A stretch of 54,820 nucleotides of DNA, from assembly GCA_015488535.1 (NCBI GenBank), contig WFNP01000047.1, positions 1 through 54,820 of the forward strand, written 5' to 3'. Origin of the DNA: Nitratifractor sp. (lineage in GTDB: Bacteria; Campylobacterota; Campylobacteria; Campylobacterales; Sulfurovaceae). The notes under the pieces were generated by a model. It was not told where the DNA came from. It did no database searches and saw only the letters and a list, made by a program, of their open reading frames with translations. How positions within the stretch are numbered: position 1 is the first letter of the stretch; every line of letters starts with the position of its first letter. Of the stretch, positions 36,334 through 44,657 are shown piece after piece. The position numbers and the translations under genes were made by a program.

Positions 36334-36830
36334 ATCAAACCGTTCATACTATCAATCAACAATCTTTTATACTCATCTCTTTTATCTTCATACTTCATCG
36401 AAGCAAATGCAGGTGATGGTGATGGCAGATATATCGTTTCAATATCCAAATTTGGGAATGATTTATGATACAGTTGCTGTGCTTTTTTGCCTGTAAAAGC
36501 TATCTTTTGGATAGTTGGATACTCATTTAGCAAAGATGAAATATCATTTACCTCTATAGATTTCAAAGATGTATCAAGTGAATTGTCTCTGTTGCAACTT
36601 TTTACCATATCCCACAATCCCCATTTCATCTGCTTTAGCAGCCAAATTTTCTGCTCTTTGATAGTGACAGGATATCCTGTGATATCAGAGAGTATTTTCC
36701 AAAACTGATTGCGGGGATGGGCATAATAAAAACTGTTTTCAAATGATTTGATACTCGGAAATGTCCCAAGTATCAAAATCTGAGTATCCCTAAAGAGTAT
36801 CGGGGCAAATGGATGCTCTAAATCAGACAT
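36330..36830 (-). CDS. DNA-deoxyinosine (hypoxanthine) glycosylase, UDG superfamily family 6
   Basis: Removes deaminated adenine from DNA. Motif A LGTFPSIKSFENSFYYAHPR and RNQFWKILSDITGYP, followed by WGLWDMVKSCNRDNSLD and the closing YLPSPSPAFA, match the hypoxanthine-DNA glycosylase family of 160-170 residues (here 166). The catalytic position follows the family-6 pattern with Asn in HPRNQFW. The stop overlaps the next ATG (ATGA), and the gene starts 7 bp after the DUF4149 gene. Confidence 0.82.
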   Translation of the reverse strand: MSDLEHPFAPILFRDTQILILGTFPSIKSFENSFYYAHPRNQFWKILSDITGYPVTIKEQKIWLLKQMKWGLWDMVKSCNRDNSLDTSLKSIEVNDISSLLNEYPTIQKIAFTGKKAQQLYHKSFPNLDIETIYLPSPSPAFASMKYEDKRDEYKRLLIDSMNGLI

Positions 36831-36837
36831 AATATTA

Positions 36838-37317
36838 CTATTTACACGCTTTTCTCATATTCTGTATTATCAATACCAAAATAGCCAAAGCCATAATTTT
36901 GAAATCAAGCTCACTGCCTTTGTGCGTATTGACAAACTGCTCTGATGCTGTCATAGCCGGACCTGCCAACTGCATATCCAGTATATCAGGAAGATAATAA
37001 AAATTAAACAAAGCCCCTGTCATAATCACAAGCAGTGCAGATGCTGTAGTAAGTTTGTCTCTTTCAAACATCTTGTATTTATATCCCTCATAGAGAAATA
37101 CAGAAATCATCACAACATTTATCAAATAAGAGAGCATCTTGAAATTTTGTGTCATCAACAGACCCTCTTGATAGTGCGTCAGCACACCCTCTCCTATATA
37201 TTTACCCGCATTGAATATCACAGGTGCAGTAACTGCTCCGGCAAACAAAACTGCTCCGAGTGTAACTCCCAGCAGTATAAGATAAGCCATAGTAGCTATT
37301 CTGAATTTAGTTTTCAT
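36838..37317 (-). CDS. DUF4149 membrane protein
   Basis: A 159-residue protein with four hydrophobic helices (AYLILLGVTLGAVLFAGAV, MLSYLINVVMISVFLYEG, ALLVIMTGALFNFYYLP, IMALAILVLIIQNM). FAGAVTAPVIFNA is characteristic of DUF4149 as I remember it. The function is unknown. First gene of a three-gene operon with a DNA glycosylase and the spermidine synthase-like protein. GAGAGG precedes the ATG by 9 nt. It is divergent from the oligopeptidase gene, with a repeat element in the gap. Confidence 0.72.
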   Translation of the reverse strand: MKTKFRIATMAYLILLGVTLGAVLFAGAVTAPVIFNAGKYIGEGVLTHYQEGLLMTQNFKMLSYLINVVMISVFLYEGYKYKMFERDKLTTASALLVIMTGALFNFYYLPDILDMQLAGPAMTASEQFVNTHKGSELDFKIMALAILVLIIQNMRKACK

Positions 37318-37364
37318 AGATTAAAACCTCTCAATTAAATTTTATATAATGATATCAGCAATTT

Positions 37365-37462
37365 AATAACTGATGTTATGCATATTACTTGAAATAATAT
37401 AAAAGTCAGAATATTTATGATTATTTTTAGAATATTGTTTTATTTGCGTAAGCTCAGTTATT
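37365..37462. repeat. Complete 98-bp two-ended element with near-perfect ends
   Basis: The left end AATAACTGATGTTATGCATA and the minus-strand reading of the right end AATAACTGAGCTTACGCAAA agree at the first 9 bases and at TTAyGCA. The left end continues as ATTACTTGAAA, which is the type seen on the right at 29756 and 49354, so this copy is inverted relative to those. There is no hairpin inside; it is the minimal form. It sits in the divergent promoter region of the DUF4149 and oligopeptidase genes. Confidence 0.65.
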
Positions 37463-37533
37463 CTATAGAATACAGCATATATTCAATATGCTACAATTCT
37501 TATAAATTTTTATATGTGAAGAAGGTATATATT

Positions 37534-39501
37534 ATGTTCAAAGAGTTTGATTTGACAATAGATGATTTGGATAATTTTCCATCAAAATTAGAAGAGTTGC
37601 TAAACAAGCAACAAAAAGAGATAGAGAAGTTGGCAAATTCAAAAAGCCAAGAGTATGACGATATCATAAAGCCTATGGAAGATATGGATGAGCAAAGGAG
37701 TCTTATGTTTACTCCGCTCTCTCATCTAAACAGCACAATGAATTGCGAAAAGACACAGAGAGCTTATGAACAGTGCATACCTCTGCTGAGTAAATTTCAC
37801 AGTGAGATATCCCAAAACAAAGCTCTGTATGAAAAGCTCAAATCAATAAAGAGTGATGATGAGCAGAAGCAAAAGGTTCTCTCAAATGAGCTTAGAGATT
37901 TTGTCCTATCCGGTGCCGAATTATCAGATGAAAAGAAAAAAAGAATCGAAGAGATAGATTTAAGACTCAGTGAACTCTCAAACAAATTCAGTCAAAATCT
38001 TCTCGATGCCACAAATGCATGGGAGATGATAATAGATAATCCCGAAGATGTAAAAGATATGCCAAAGAGTGAATTAAACAGAGTCAAATTTGAAGAAAAC
38101 GGAGAGATTAAATATAGATTTACACTTCAAATTCCGGACTATATAGCATATATCACTTACGGTCCCAATAGAGAATTGAGAGAAAAAATATACAAAGCAT
38201 ATACCACAAGAGCCCCCGATAATGCCCAAGTGATAGATGAAATTCTGTCTCTTCGTGATGAAAAAGCCAAAATTTTGGGATTTGACTCTTTTTCTGACTA
38301 CTCTTTGCAGACAAAAGATGCAAAAGATGTCTCAAGTGTTATAAACTTTTTGAAATCTCTGGTGGAGGTATCAAGAGAGCAAGGCAAAAAAGAGCTGCAA
38401 GAGTTGGCAGAGTTTGCCAAAGAGATGGATAATATAGAGGATTTGAAGAGTTATGATGTGGCATACTATTCAGAAAAATTGAAAAAGAGACTCTTTGATT
38501 ATGATGAAGCCCAGACAAAACCCTATTTTGAAAGAGACAGAGTATTAAATGGCTTACTCGATATCGTATCCGAACTCTTTGATGTAAGATTTGAAGAGGT
38601 ATCTGCTCCTGTCTGGCATGATAGCGTCAAAGTTTTTGATATTTACGAAAATGACAAAATTGCCGGCAGAATATATTTTGATTTGGAAGCAAGAGAGAGC
38701 AAAAGAGGCGGAGCATGGATGCATGACTGGGAGACACACTTCACAGACACTCAAAACAGACAGCATCTGCCAAGTGCCTTTGTAGTGGCAAATTTCCCTG
38801 CCCAAAGCTCTGAACAGCCAAGTCTGCTAAGACATGATGATGTAGTAACCCTGTTTCATGAGATGGGACATGCCATACATCATCTGTTTAGCAAAGTCAA
38901 AGAACACTCTGTCAGCGGTATCAACGGCGTAGCATGGGATGTGGTGGAGTTCCCCAGTCAGTTTTTGGAAAATTTTGCTTATGAAAAAAGCATACTCAAA
39001 AGATTTGCCATTCATTATAAAACAGGAGAAGAGATAGATGATGAACTCCTAAATAAAATAAAAAATGCCAAAAACTTCCAGTCGGCTATGGCGATGCTAA
39101 GACAGCTGGAGTTTGCTCTGTTTGATTTCAAACTCCATACCGGCTTGTATCAGGCAGATGAGGTGCAGAAACTTTTAGATGAGGTAAGAGAGTATTGCGG
39201 CACACTCAAACCGCCTTCATACAACAGATTTCAGCACGGTTTTGCACATATTTTTGCCGGAGGATATGCAGCCGGATACTATAGCTACAAATGGGCAGAA
39301 GTATTAAGTGCTGATGCATTCTTTGCATGTATAAACAGTGAAGGCTCATTTGATAAGCAAAAGGCAAAAGGATACAAAGAGCATATTTTACAAAAGGGCG
39401 GAAGCAAGGAGATGCGACAGTTGTATAAAGAGTGGCTACATAGAGAAGCCGATGTCAAATCTTTGGCAAAACTATATGATATAGGTACTGTTGATGAATA
39501 G
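37534..39501 (+). CDS. prlC: M3A family oligopeptidase (oligopeptidase A-like)
   Basis: Cytosolic zinc metallopeptidase that degrades short peptides, including cleaved signal peptides in E. coli. The catalytic motif is LFHEMGHAIHHLFS, with the third ligand in EFPSQFLENFAYE. Substrate loop features FQHGFAHIFAGGYAAGYYSY are seen near the C-terminus. The frame is open from 37417, but the first 39 codons come from a repeat element; GAAGAAGG stands 10 nt before the ATG at 37534, so I choose that start (655 residues, the usual length). Confidence 0.93.
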   Translation: MFKEFDLTIDDLDNFPSKLEELLNKQQKEIEKLANSKSQEYDDIIKPMEDMDEQRSLMFTPLSHLNSTMNCEKTQRAYEQCIPLLSKFHSEISQNKALYEKLKSIKSDDEQKQKVLSNELRDFVLSGAELSDEKKKRIEEIDLRLSELSNKFSQNLLDATNAWEMIIDNPEDVKDMPKSELNRVKFEENGEIKYRFTLQIPDYIAYITYGPNRELREKIYKAYTTRAPDNAQVIDEILSLRDEKAKILGFDSFSDYSLQTKDAKDVSSVINFLKSLVEVSREQGKKELQELAEFAKEMDNIEDLKSYDVAYYSEKLKKRLFDYDEAQTKPYFERDRVLNGLLDIVSELFDVRFEEVSAPVWHDSVKVFDIYENDKIAGRIYFDLEARESKRGGAWMHDWETHFTDTQNRQHLPSAFVVANFPAQSSEQPSLLRHDDVVTLFHEMGHAIHHLFSKVKEHSVSGINGVAWDVVEFPSQFLENFAYEKSILKRFAIHYKTGEEIDDELLNKIKNAKNFQSAMAMLRQLEFALFDFKLHTGLYQADEVQKLLDEVREYCGTLKPPSYNRFQHGFAHIFAGGYAAGYYSYKWAEVLSADAFFACINSEGSFDKQKAKGYKEHILQKGGSKEMRQLYKEWLHREADVKSLAKLYDIGTVDE

Positions 39502-40012
39502 AGAGCTACTGATATATATAGCCACGCTGATAGCCGGTTTTGCGATACTGTTGGCAGGAGCTTACAGTAGTCCTTCATTTAGTGAAGAGATGGATTATAT
39601 AGAGGCTATGGGAATATTGACAGCTTTAATAATGGTATTTTCCATAGTTGTCATTGCGGCTCATTTGGGATTTAGGTCTTTTGCTCTGTTTATGGCTCTG
39701 TTTATGGCTATGGCTATATCACTCTATGGTATATATGCCGGTATTATTGTAACTGTTATGACCTATATAGTATGGGGGTTTGTCTTCTCTATACAGCTTC
39801 TTCTGGTCCATAACCAATCTGCTTCTGCTATAGAGTGGTTTAAGAGATATTACAGTTATAAAAGTTTTGAACTGGAGTATAAAATATTTTATCCAATGGT
39901 ATGGATATTTTATTTTCTATGGGATTATCTGCCGGCTATATTTTATAAAGACAAAGATAAACAATTCTCCCCTGAGAGTATAAAAGAGAGTATGAAGAGC
40001 ATACTATCTTGA
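39494..40012 (+). CDS. Multi-pass membrane protein of unknown function
   Basis: 172 residues with four or five hydrophobic segments (IYIATLIAGFAILLAGAYSS, MGILTALIMVFSIVVIAAHL, LFMALFMAMAISLYGIYAGI, YIVWGFVFSIQLLLVH, MVWIFYFLWDYLPAIFY) and a charged C-terminal tail. I do not recognise the family. It starts at an ATG overlapping the last codons of the oligopeptidase gene (8 bp), so the two are coupled, and is followed 27 bp later by the GGDEF gene. Confidence 0.7.
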   Translation: MNRELLIYIATLIAGFAILLAGAYSSPSFSEEMDYIEAMGILTALIMVFSIVVIAAHLGFRSFALFMALFMAMAISLYGIYAGIIVTVMTYIVWGFVFSIQLLLVHNQSASAIEWFKRYYSYKSFELEYKIFYPMVWIFYFLWDYLPAIFYKDKDKQFSPESIKESMKSILS

Positions 40013-40039
40013 TAATTATACAAGAAACAAAGGCACAAT

Positions 40040-41140
40040 ATGGAATTAGACGGAACGGAGAGGGTGAGAATAGCCGAAGAGCTGAAGCAGTCATATACAA
40101 GATTTGGATATATTATATTTTTAGCTCCTGTTCTTACATATTGTAATATAGTATTAAAGCTGGATATTACAAAACTGAATATCATATATATCATATACAC
40201 TATTATCACTGTTACATATTTTGTCTTTATAAAAAGATATACTCAAAAATTTATAAAAATCAGACGATATATAATGGCAACTATAGATATCATAGGCACT
40301 ACTGCCATCATAAACTATCTGGGATATTATGGATTTATATTCAATCTTTTATATCTATGGATAGCAATAGGCAATCTCATAAGATTTGGAGAAAAAAATC
40401 TTATATTTACCATAGCTGTCTCTCTTATGTCATTGTCTGTTATATATTTTTCAAATACATTTTGGCATCAACATCCATATATGATAATATATATGATGAT
40501 ATCAGTTACCATTATTCCATCTTTTGTAGCCATCATTATAAATAAACTTATCAAAGAAAACAAAGAACTATCCAAACTGTTACAGTTTTTAGAAATGAAA
40601 TCTAAAATAGACTCTCTTACAAATATCCCAAACCGCTTATCTTTTGAAATAGAAATCAAAAAATTTATGAGTAAAAATATCCCTTTTGCACTACTATTTA
40701 TCGATATAGATGGTTTCAAAGATGTAAATGACAATTATGGTCATGATATAGGAGATGCAGTACTCAAAGAGATTGCAGAGCGTTTAAAATACACTATAGA
40801 CAATAGTGATTTTGTTGCAAGACTTGGCGGAGATGAGTTTGTAGTAATAAGTTTCAAAAATAAAAATGGTGTAAGAGAATTGAGTGAAAAAATCTGCAAA
40901 ACTCTTAGTCTGCCCTATGGACCTCGCAAAAATATAAAAAATATCTCAGCAAGTATAGGTATTAGCTATTTTCCTGAAGATACCACAGATGAATTTATGC
41001 TCAAACGATACGCAGATATTGCCATGTATGCAGTCAAATATAGTGGCAAACACGGTTTTGTGGAGTATTGTTCATGCTGGAAAAATAAAAAACATATGGG
41101 AATAAATGAGACAGTAAAAATCAATCATTGTGATGATTAA
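40040..41140 (+). CDS. Membrane-bound diguanylate cyclase (GGDEF)
   Basis: Makes cyclic di-GMP from two GTP. About six transmembrane helices fill residues 22-170 (YIIFLAPVLTYCNIVL, IIYIIYTIITVTYFVFI, FNLLYLWIAIGNLI, YMMISVTIIPSFVAIII). A short helix leads to the GGDEF domain: DSLTNIPNRLSFEIE, IDIDGFKDVNDNYGHDIGD, and the active site RLGGDEFVVI (263-267). The RxxD inhibitory site five residues upstream is absent (DNSD), so product inhibition is probably lacking. No sensory domain other than the membrane part is apparent. The start is ATG; ribosome site weak (AAGGCA). Confidence 0.87.
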   Translation: MELDGTERVRIAEELKQSYTRFGYIIFLAPVLTYCNIVLKLDITKLNIIYIIYTIITVTYFVFIKRYTQKFIKIRRYIMATIDIIGTTAIINYLGYYGFIFNLLYLWIAIGNLIRFGEKNLIFTIAVSLMSLSVIYFSNTFWHQHPYMIIYMMISVTIIPSFVAIIINKLIKENKELSKLLQFLEMKSKIDSLTNIPNRLSFEIEIKKFMSKNIPFALLFIDIDGFKDVNDNYGHDIGDAVLKEIAERLKYTIDNSDFVARLGGDEFVVISFKNKNGVRELSEKICKTLSLPYGPRKNIKNISASIGISYFPEDTTDEFMLKRYADIAMYAVKYSGKHGFVEYCSCWKNKKHMGINETVKINHCDD

Positions 41141-41158
41141 ATAGGAGTTATATATTTT

Positions 41159-41257
41159 AGGAGACTAGGTTTCAACCTCGCATAAAAAAAGTTTAACTGA
41201 CTTTATAGAAAACTGTAATAACACCTCTTAATATGTGAGGCTAAAGCCTCACCTCCG
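41159..41257. repeat. Double-hairpin REP-like locus with one element end
   Basis: AGGTT-TC-AACCT (41167-41178) is a perfect 5-bp hairpin. GTGAGGC-TAAA-GCCTCAC (41235-41252) is a perfect 7-bp hairpin with a CTAAAG core. GGAG near 41160 and CTCC near 41253 could close an outer stem, as at 49251-49299. Between them TTAACTGACTTTATAGAAAA (41193 on) resembles the left end of the two-ended element. It lies between the convergent GGDEF and argG genes and may also terminate transcription. Confidence 0.6.
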
Positions 41258-41274
41258 AGATAATTAGAAATTTT

Positions 41275-42501
41275 TTATTTTCTTCTCTCAGGCTGTTTTT
41301 TGCCCTCAATAATAAATCTCAAAGCATTTAGTCTGATGAAGCCTTCGGCATCTTTTTGGTTATATACCTCATCTTCCTCAAATGTGCTGTGCTCTTCAGA
41401 GTATAGGGATTTTTCAGAGCTTCTGCCTACTACTGTTACATTACCTTTGTATAGCTTGAGTCTTACATCTCCTTCTACAAATCTTTGGGTTCTGTCAATA
41501 GCAGCCTGAAGCATCTCTCTTTCAGGCGACCACCAGTAACCGTTGTATATCAAAGAAGCATACTTTGGCATCATCTCATCTTTCATATGTGCCTCTTCTC
41601 TGTCGAGTGTGATAGACTCTATTGCTCTGTGGGCTTTTAGCATAATAGTTCCGCCCGGTGTCTCATAACAACCTCTTGCTTTCATACCTACATATCTGTT
41701 TTCTACGATATCTATTCTACCGATACCGTGTTTGTTTCCGTATTCATTAAGAGTTTTTAAAATTGTAGCCGGACTCATCTCTTCACCATTTATTGCTACA
41801 GGGTCTCCGTTTTTGTAGCTGATAGTGATATATTCTGGAGTATCAGGTGCCTCTTCTGGAGAGTTTGTCCACAGCCACATATCCTCTTCCGGCTCTGCTG
41901 AAGGATCTTCAAGTATTTGACCCTCATAAGAGATATGTAGTAAATTGGCATCCATGGAGTATGGAGATTTTTTACCCTTTTTCTCTATCTTGATACCATG
42001 CTCTTGAGCATAGGCAAGTAGCTTCTCTCTACTGTTAAGATCCCACTCTCTCCATGGAGCAATTACGGCAATATCCGGATCAAGCCCCAAATAACCAAGC
42101 TCAAATCTTACCTGATCATTACCCTTGCCTGTAGCTCCGTGAGCGACTGCATCAGCTCCTACTTTATGAGCTATCTCTATCTGCTTTTTGGCAATCAACG
42201 GTCTGGCTATTGATGTGCCAAGCAGATATTCACCCTCATATATAGCATTTGCTCTAAACATAGGAAATACAAAATCTCTTACAAACTCTTCTCTCAAATC
42301 TTCAATGAAGATATTTTCAGGCTTTATACCCAAATCAAGTGCCTTTTGTCTGGCAGGTTCTACCTCTTCACCCTGACCCAAATCAGCTGTAAATGTAACT
42401 ACTTCACATCCATACTCATCTTGTAGCCATTTTAAAATAATACTGGTATCCAATCCGCCAGAATAGGCTAATACTGCTTTTTTAATCTCTCTTTTTGACA
42501 T
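41275..42501 (-). CDS. argG: Argininosuccinate synthase
   Basis: Condenses citrulline and aspartate with ATP in arginine synthesis. The N-type ATP pyrophosphatase motif is [14 protein letters not shown]. Family segments [51 protein letters not shown] and [19 protein letters not shown] are clear. Its 408 residues are standard. The ATG at 42501 has AGGATGG 8 nt upstream on the minus strand. It is divergent from pdxJ. argH is not in the window. Confidence 0.97.
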   Translation of the reverse strand: MSKREIKKAVLAYSGGLDTSIILKWLQDEYGCEVVTFTADLGQGEEVEPARQKALDLGIKPENIFIEDLREEFVRDFVFPMFRANAIYEGEYLLGTSIARPLIAKKQIEIAHKVGADAVAHGATGKGNDQVRFELGYLGLDPDIAVIAPWREWDLNSREKLLAYAQEHGIKIEKKGKKSPYSMDANLLHISYEGQILEDPSAEPEEDMWLWTNSPEEAPDTPEYITISYKNGDPVAINGEEMSPATILKTLNEYGNKHGIGRIDIVENRYVGMKARGCYETPGGTIMLKAHRAIESITLDREEAHMKDEMMPKYASLIYNGYWWSPEREMLQAAIDRTQRFVEGDVRLKLYKGNVTVVGRSSEKSLYSEEHSTFEEDEVYNQKDAEGFIRLNALRFIIEGKKQPERRK

Positions 42502-42545
42502 TTGCCATCCTCAAAATTTTTCAATGATTTTATCACAATATTGGT

Positions 42546-42551
42546 TATAAT
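42546..42551 (+). promoter_or_regulatory. -10 box for the pdxJ-pdxA operon
   Basis: TATAAT in GGTTATAATCATC, 27 nt before the pdxJ ATG, with TAAGGAG as ribosome site in between. It is an exact sigma70 -10; no -35 is recognisable. Confidence 0.6.
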
Positions 42552-42577
42552 CATCATCAAATCTGTAAGGAGTCGAT

Positions 42578-43378
42578 ATGAAAAGCAAAGATATAAAACT
42601 TGGAGTCAATATTGACCATATAGCGGTCTTGAGAGAAGCCAGAAAAGTAAATGACCCTGACCCGATACAGGCTATAGGAATATGCCAAAGAGCAGGTGCT
42701 GAGCAAATCACTATACATCTTAGAGAGGACAGACGGCATATCAATGACACAGATGCCAAATTTATCATCAGACACTCCCCTCTGCCTGTAAATCTGGAGT
42801 GTGCCGTAAATGATGAGATTATAGATTTTGTAGTAGCCAACAGACCTATGAGAGCGACAATTGTGCCGGAAAAAAGAGAAGAGATTACAACCGAAGGCGG
42901 ACTAGATGTAGAAAGCGGTTTTGAGAAATTAAAAAGTGTCATAAAAAGACTGCACGAAGCAGAAGTTGAAGTATCTCTGTTTATAGACCCAAATCCCGTA
43001 TCTTTGCTCAAAGCCAAAGAGTTGGGTGTGGGGTGGGTAGAGTTTCATACAGGAAAATATGCCAATATATATGCGATGCTATACAGCAATTTGGCTGATA
43101 CACCCCACTCTGTCAAAGAGCTTGAGCTTGACAGAGCTACACTTAAAAAGATGCTAAACAGTGAGATAGAAAATCTCAATGAGATATGCGAACATGCAAG
43201 AGGATTACATATAAAAGTAGCCGCAGGACATGGACTCAATTATCAAAATGTATCAGCCATAGCTGAGATAGAGAGTATCCAAGAGTTGAATATAGGACAA
43301 AGTATCATAGCCCGTTCCGTATTCACAGGATTGGAAAAGGCAATTACAGATATGAAAGAGGCGATAAAAAGAGTATGA
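42578..43378 (+). CDS. pdxJ: Pyridoxine 5'-phosphate synthase
   Basis: Joins deoxyxylulose-5-phosphate and 3-amino-2-oxopropyl phosphate to make pyridoxine phosphate. KLGVNIDHIAVLREARKVND is the family signature. EQITIHLREDRRHI, VNLECAVNDEI, ATIVPEKREEITTEGGLDVE, VSLFIDPN, EFHTGKYAN and VAAGHGLNYQN follow in the usual order. At 266 residues it is slightly above E. coli PdxJ. It overlaps pdxA by 4 bp (ATGA); the two act in consecutive steps. Confidence 0.97.
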   Translation: MKSKDIKLGVNIDHIAVLREARKVNDPDPIQAIGICQRAGAEQITIHLREDRRHINDTDAKFIIRHSPLPVNLECAVNDEIIDFVVANRPMRATIVPEKREEITTEGGLDVESGFEKLKSVIKRLHEAEVEVSLFIDPNPVSLLKAKELGVGWVEFHTGKYANIYAMLYSNLADTPHSVKELELDRATLKKMLNSEIENLNEICEHARGLHIKVAAGHGLNYQNVSAIAEIESIQELNIGQSIIARSVFTGLEKAITDMKEAIKRV

Positions 43379-44550
43379 AACTTAGAAAAAAAGTAGCTGT
43401 ATCAGTAGGAGATTTAAACGGTATCGGTATAGAGTTGGCATTAAAAAACCATACAACAATATCAAAGTATGTAGAGCCTTTGTATGTGATTGATGATTAT
43501 ATGCTCTATCAGGCATGTGATATACTGGGGATGGATTTGCCAAAAAATTTCAAAACAGTATGCCTTGATGGTGCAGAAGGGTTTGAAATCACCCCTTCCA
43601 AAATATCTGCAAAAGCCGGTGCATATTCCTTTGCATCATTCAAAAAAGCTGTAGAGCTTACAAAAAACGCAGAGACTGATGCACTCTGCACTCTTCCTAT
43701 ACACAAAAAAGCATGGGAGATGGCAAATATCCCATACAAAGGTCATACAGATGCTTTAAGAAGCTTTTTCAACAAAGAAGCCATTATGATGTTGGGATGT
43801 GATGAACTGTTTGTAGCACTATATACAGAGCATGTGCCACTCAGTTATGTTCCCAAAGCCATAAACAAAGGTAAATTAATTGAATTTATGCTCAATTTCA
43901 AAAAAGAGGTAAATCCTGAGCGGGTAGGAGTATTGGCACTCAATCCTCATGCAGGAGATGGAGGCGTCCTTGGAGATGAAGAGATTATCATAAGCAAAGC
44001 CATAGAAGAGGCAAACAAAGAAGAGAATATATTTAATGGTCCACTTGTGCCTGATGTGGCATTTATACCATCTATGCGTAAAAAATACAGATACTATATA
44101 GCAATGTATCATGATCAGGGGTTGGCACCTCTAAAGGCTCTATATTTTGATGAGAGTATCAATGTATCACTAAATCTACCTATACTCCGCACGAGTGTTG
44201 ACCATGGCACGGCTATGGATATAGCATACAAAAATGCCGATATCAATCCCAAAAGCTATATAAATGCCATAAAATATATCAGAGATTATAACAATCCATT
44301 CAAATTTAAAAGAGTCCAACGAAAACGAGAGTTTGTAAATCTCACACCAATCAGCTACAAAGATTTGAGAGAAATACTCGAAGATGGTATAGATGGCAAA
44401 GATATAAGTATCAGTGATGATGATATAGAGTTGGCAATGCATAAAGGCAAATCAAATAAAATGGCAGGTTATTTGGCTACGGATGATAATATGAACTACT
44501 GGTTTATCAATAGAACTTTTGCCCAACAGCACTATGAGTTAGATATCTAA
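43375..44550 (+). CDS. pdxA: 4-hydroxythreonine-4-phosphate dehydrogenase
   Basis: NAD-dependent oxidation and decarboxylation that supplies the 3-amino-2-oxopropyl phosphate used by PdxJ. SVGDLNGIGIELAL is the N-terminal signature. Zn-binding His residues are in YKGHTDAL, MYHDQGLAPLK and TSVDHGTAMDIA. GVLALNPHAGDGG is also diagnostic. At 391 residues it is longer than E. coli PdxA (329), with a C-terminal extension after FKRVQRKREFV that contains an Asp-rich tract (GIDGKDISISDDDIEL). I see no homology for this tail from sequence alone. Confidence 0.94.
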   Translation: MKLRKKVAVSVGDLNGIGIELALKNHTTISKYVEPLYVIDDYMLYQACDILGMDLPKNFKTVCLDGAEGFEITPSKISAKAGAYSFASFKKAVELTKNAETDALCTLPIHKKAWEMANIPYKGHTDALRSFFNKEAIMMLGCDELFVALYTEHVPLSYVPKAINKGKLIEFMLNFKKEVNPERVGVLALNPHAGDGGVLGDEEIIISKAIEEANKEENIFNGPLVPDVAFIPSMRKKYRYYIAMYHDQGLAPLKALYFDESINVSLNLPILRTSVDHGTAMDIAYKNADINPKSYINAIKYIRDYNNPFKFKRVQRKREFVNLTPISYKDLREILEDGIDGKDISISDDDIELAMHKGKSNKMAGYLATDDNMNYWFINRTFAQQHYELDI

Positions 44551-44606
44551 AAGAGTTTATATTATGGTGAGAGGCTTTATACACCATCTCCTTAACCAAA
44601 AAAAGG

Positions 44607-44612
44607 TATAAT
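44607..44612 (+). promoter_or_regulatory. -10 box for the yidC-jag-mnmE operon
   Basis: TATAAT in AAAAAAAGGTATAATCGCG, 46 nt before the yidC TTG start, after an A-rich stretch. There is no recognisable -35, which fits promoters of this phylum. Confidence 0.6.
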
Positions 44613-44657
44613 CGCGTCTCAATATATAAAAACTACATTAAAATAAAAGGTTGTATT

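Noticed and set aside
37417-37533. N-terminal extension of the M3 oligopeptidase
   Set aside because: Derived from a repeat element, without family similarity, and a ribosome site precedes the ATG at 37534.
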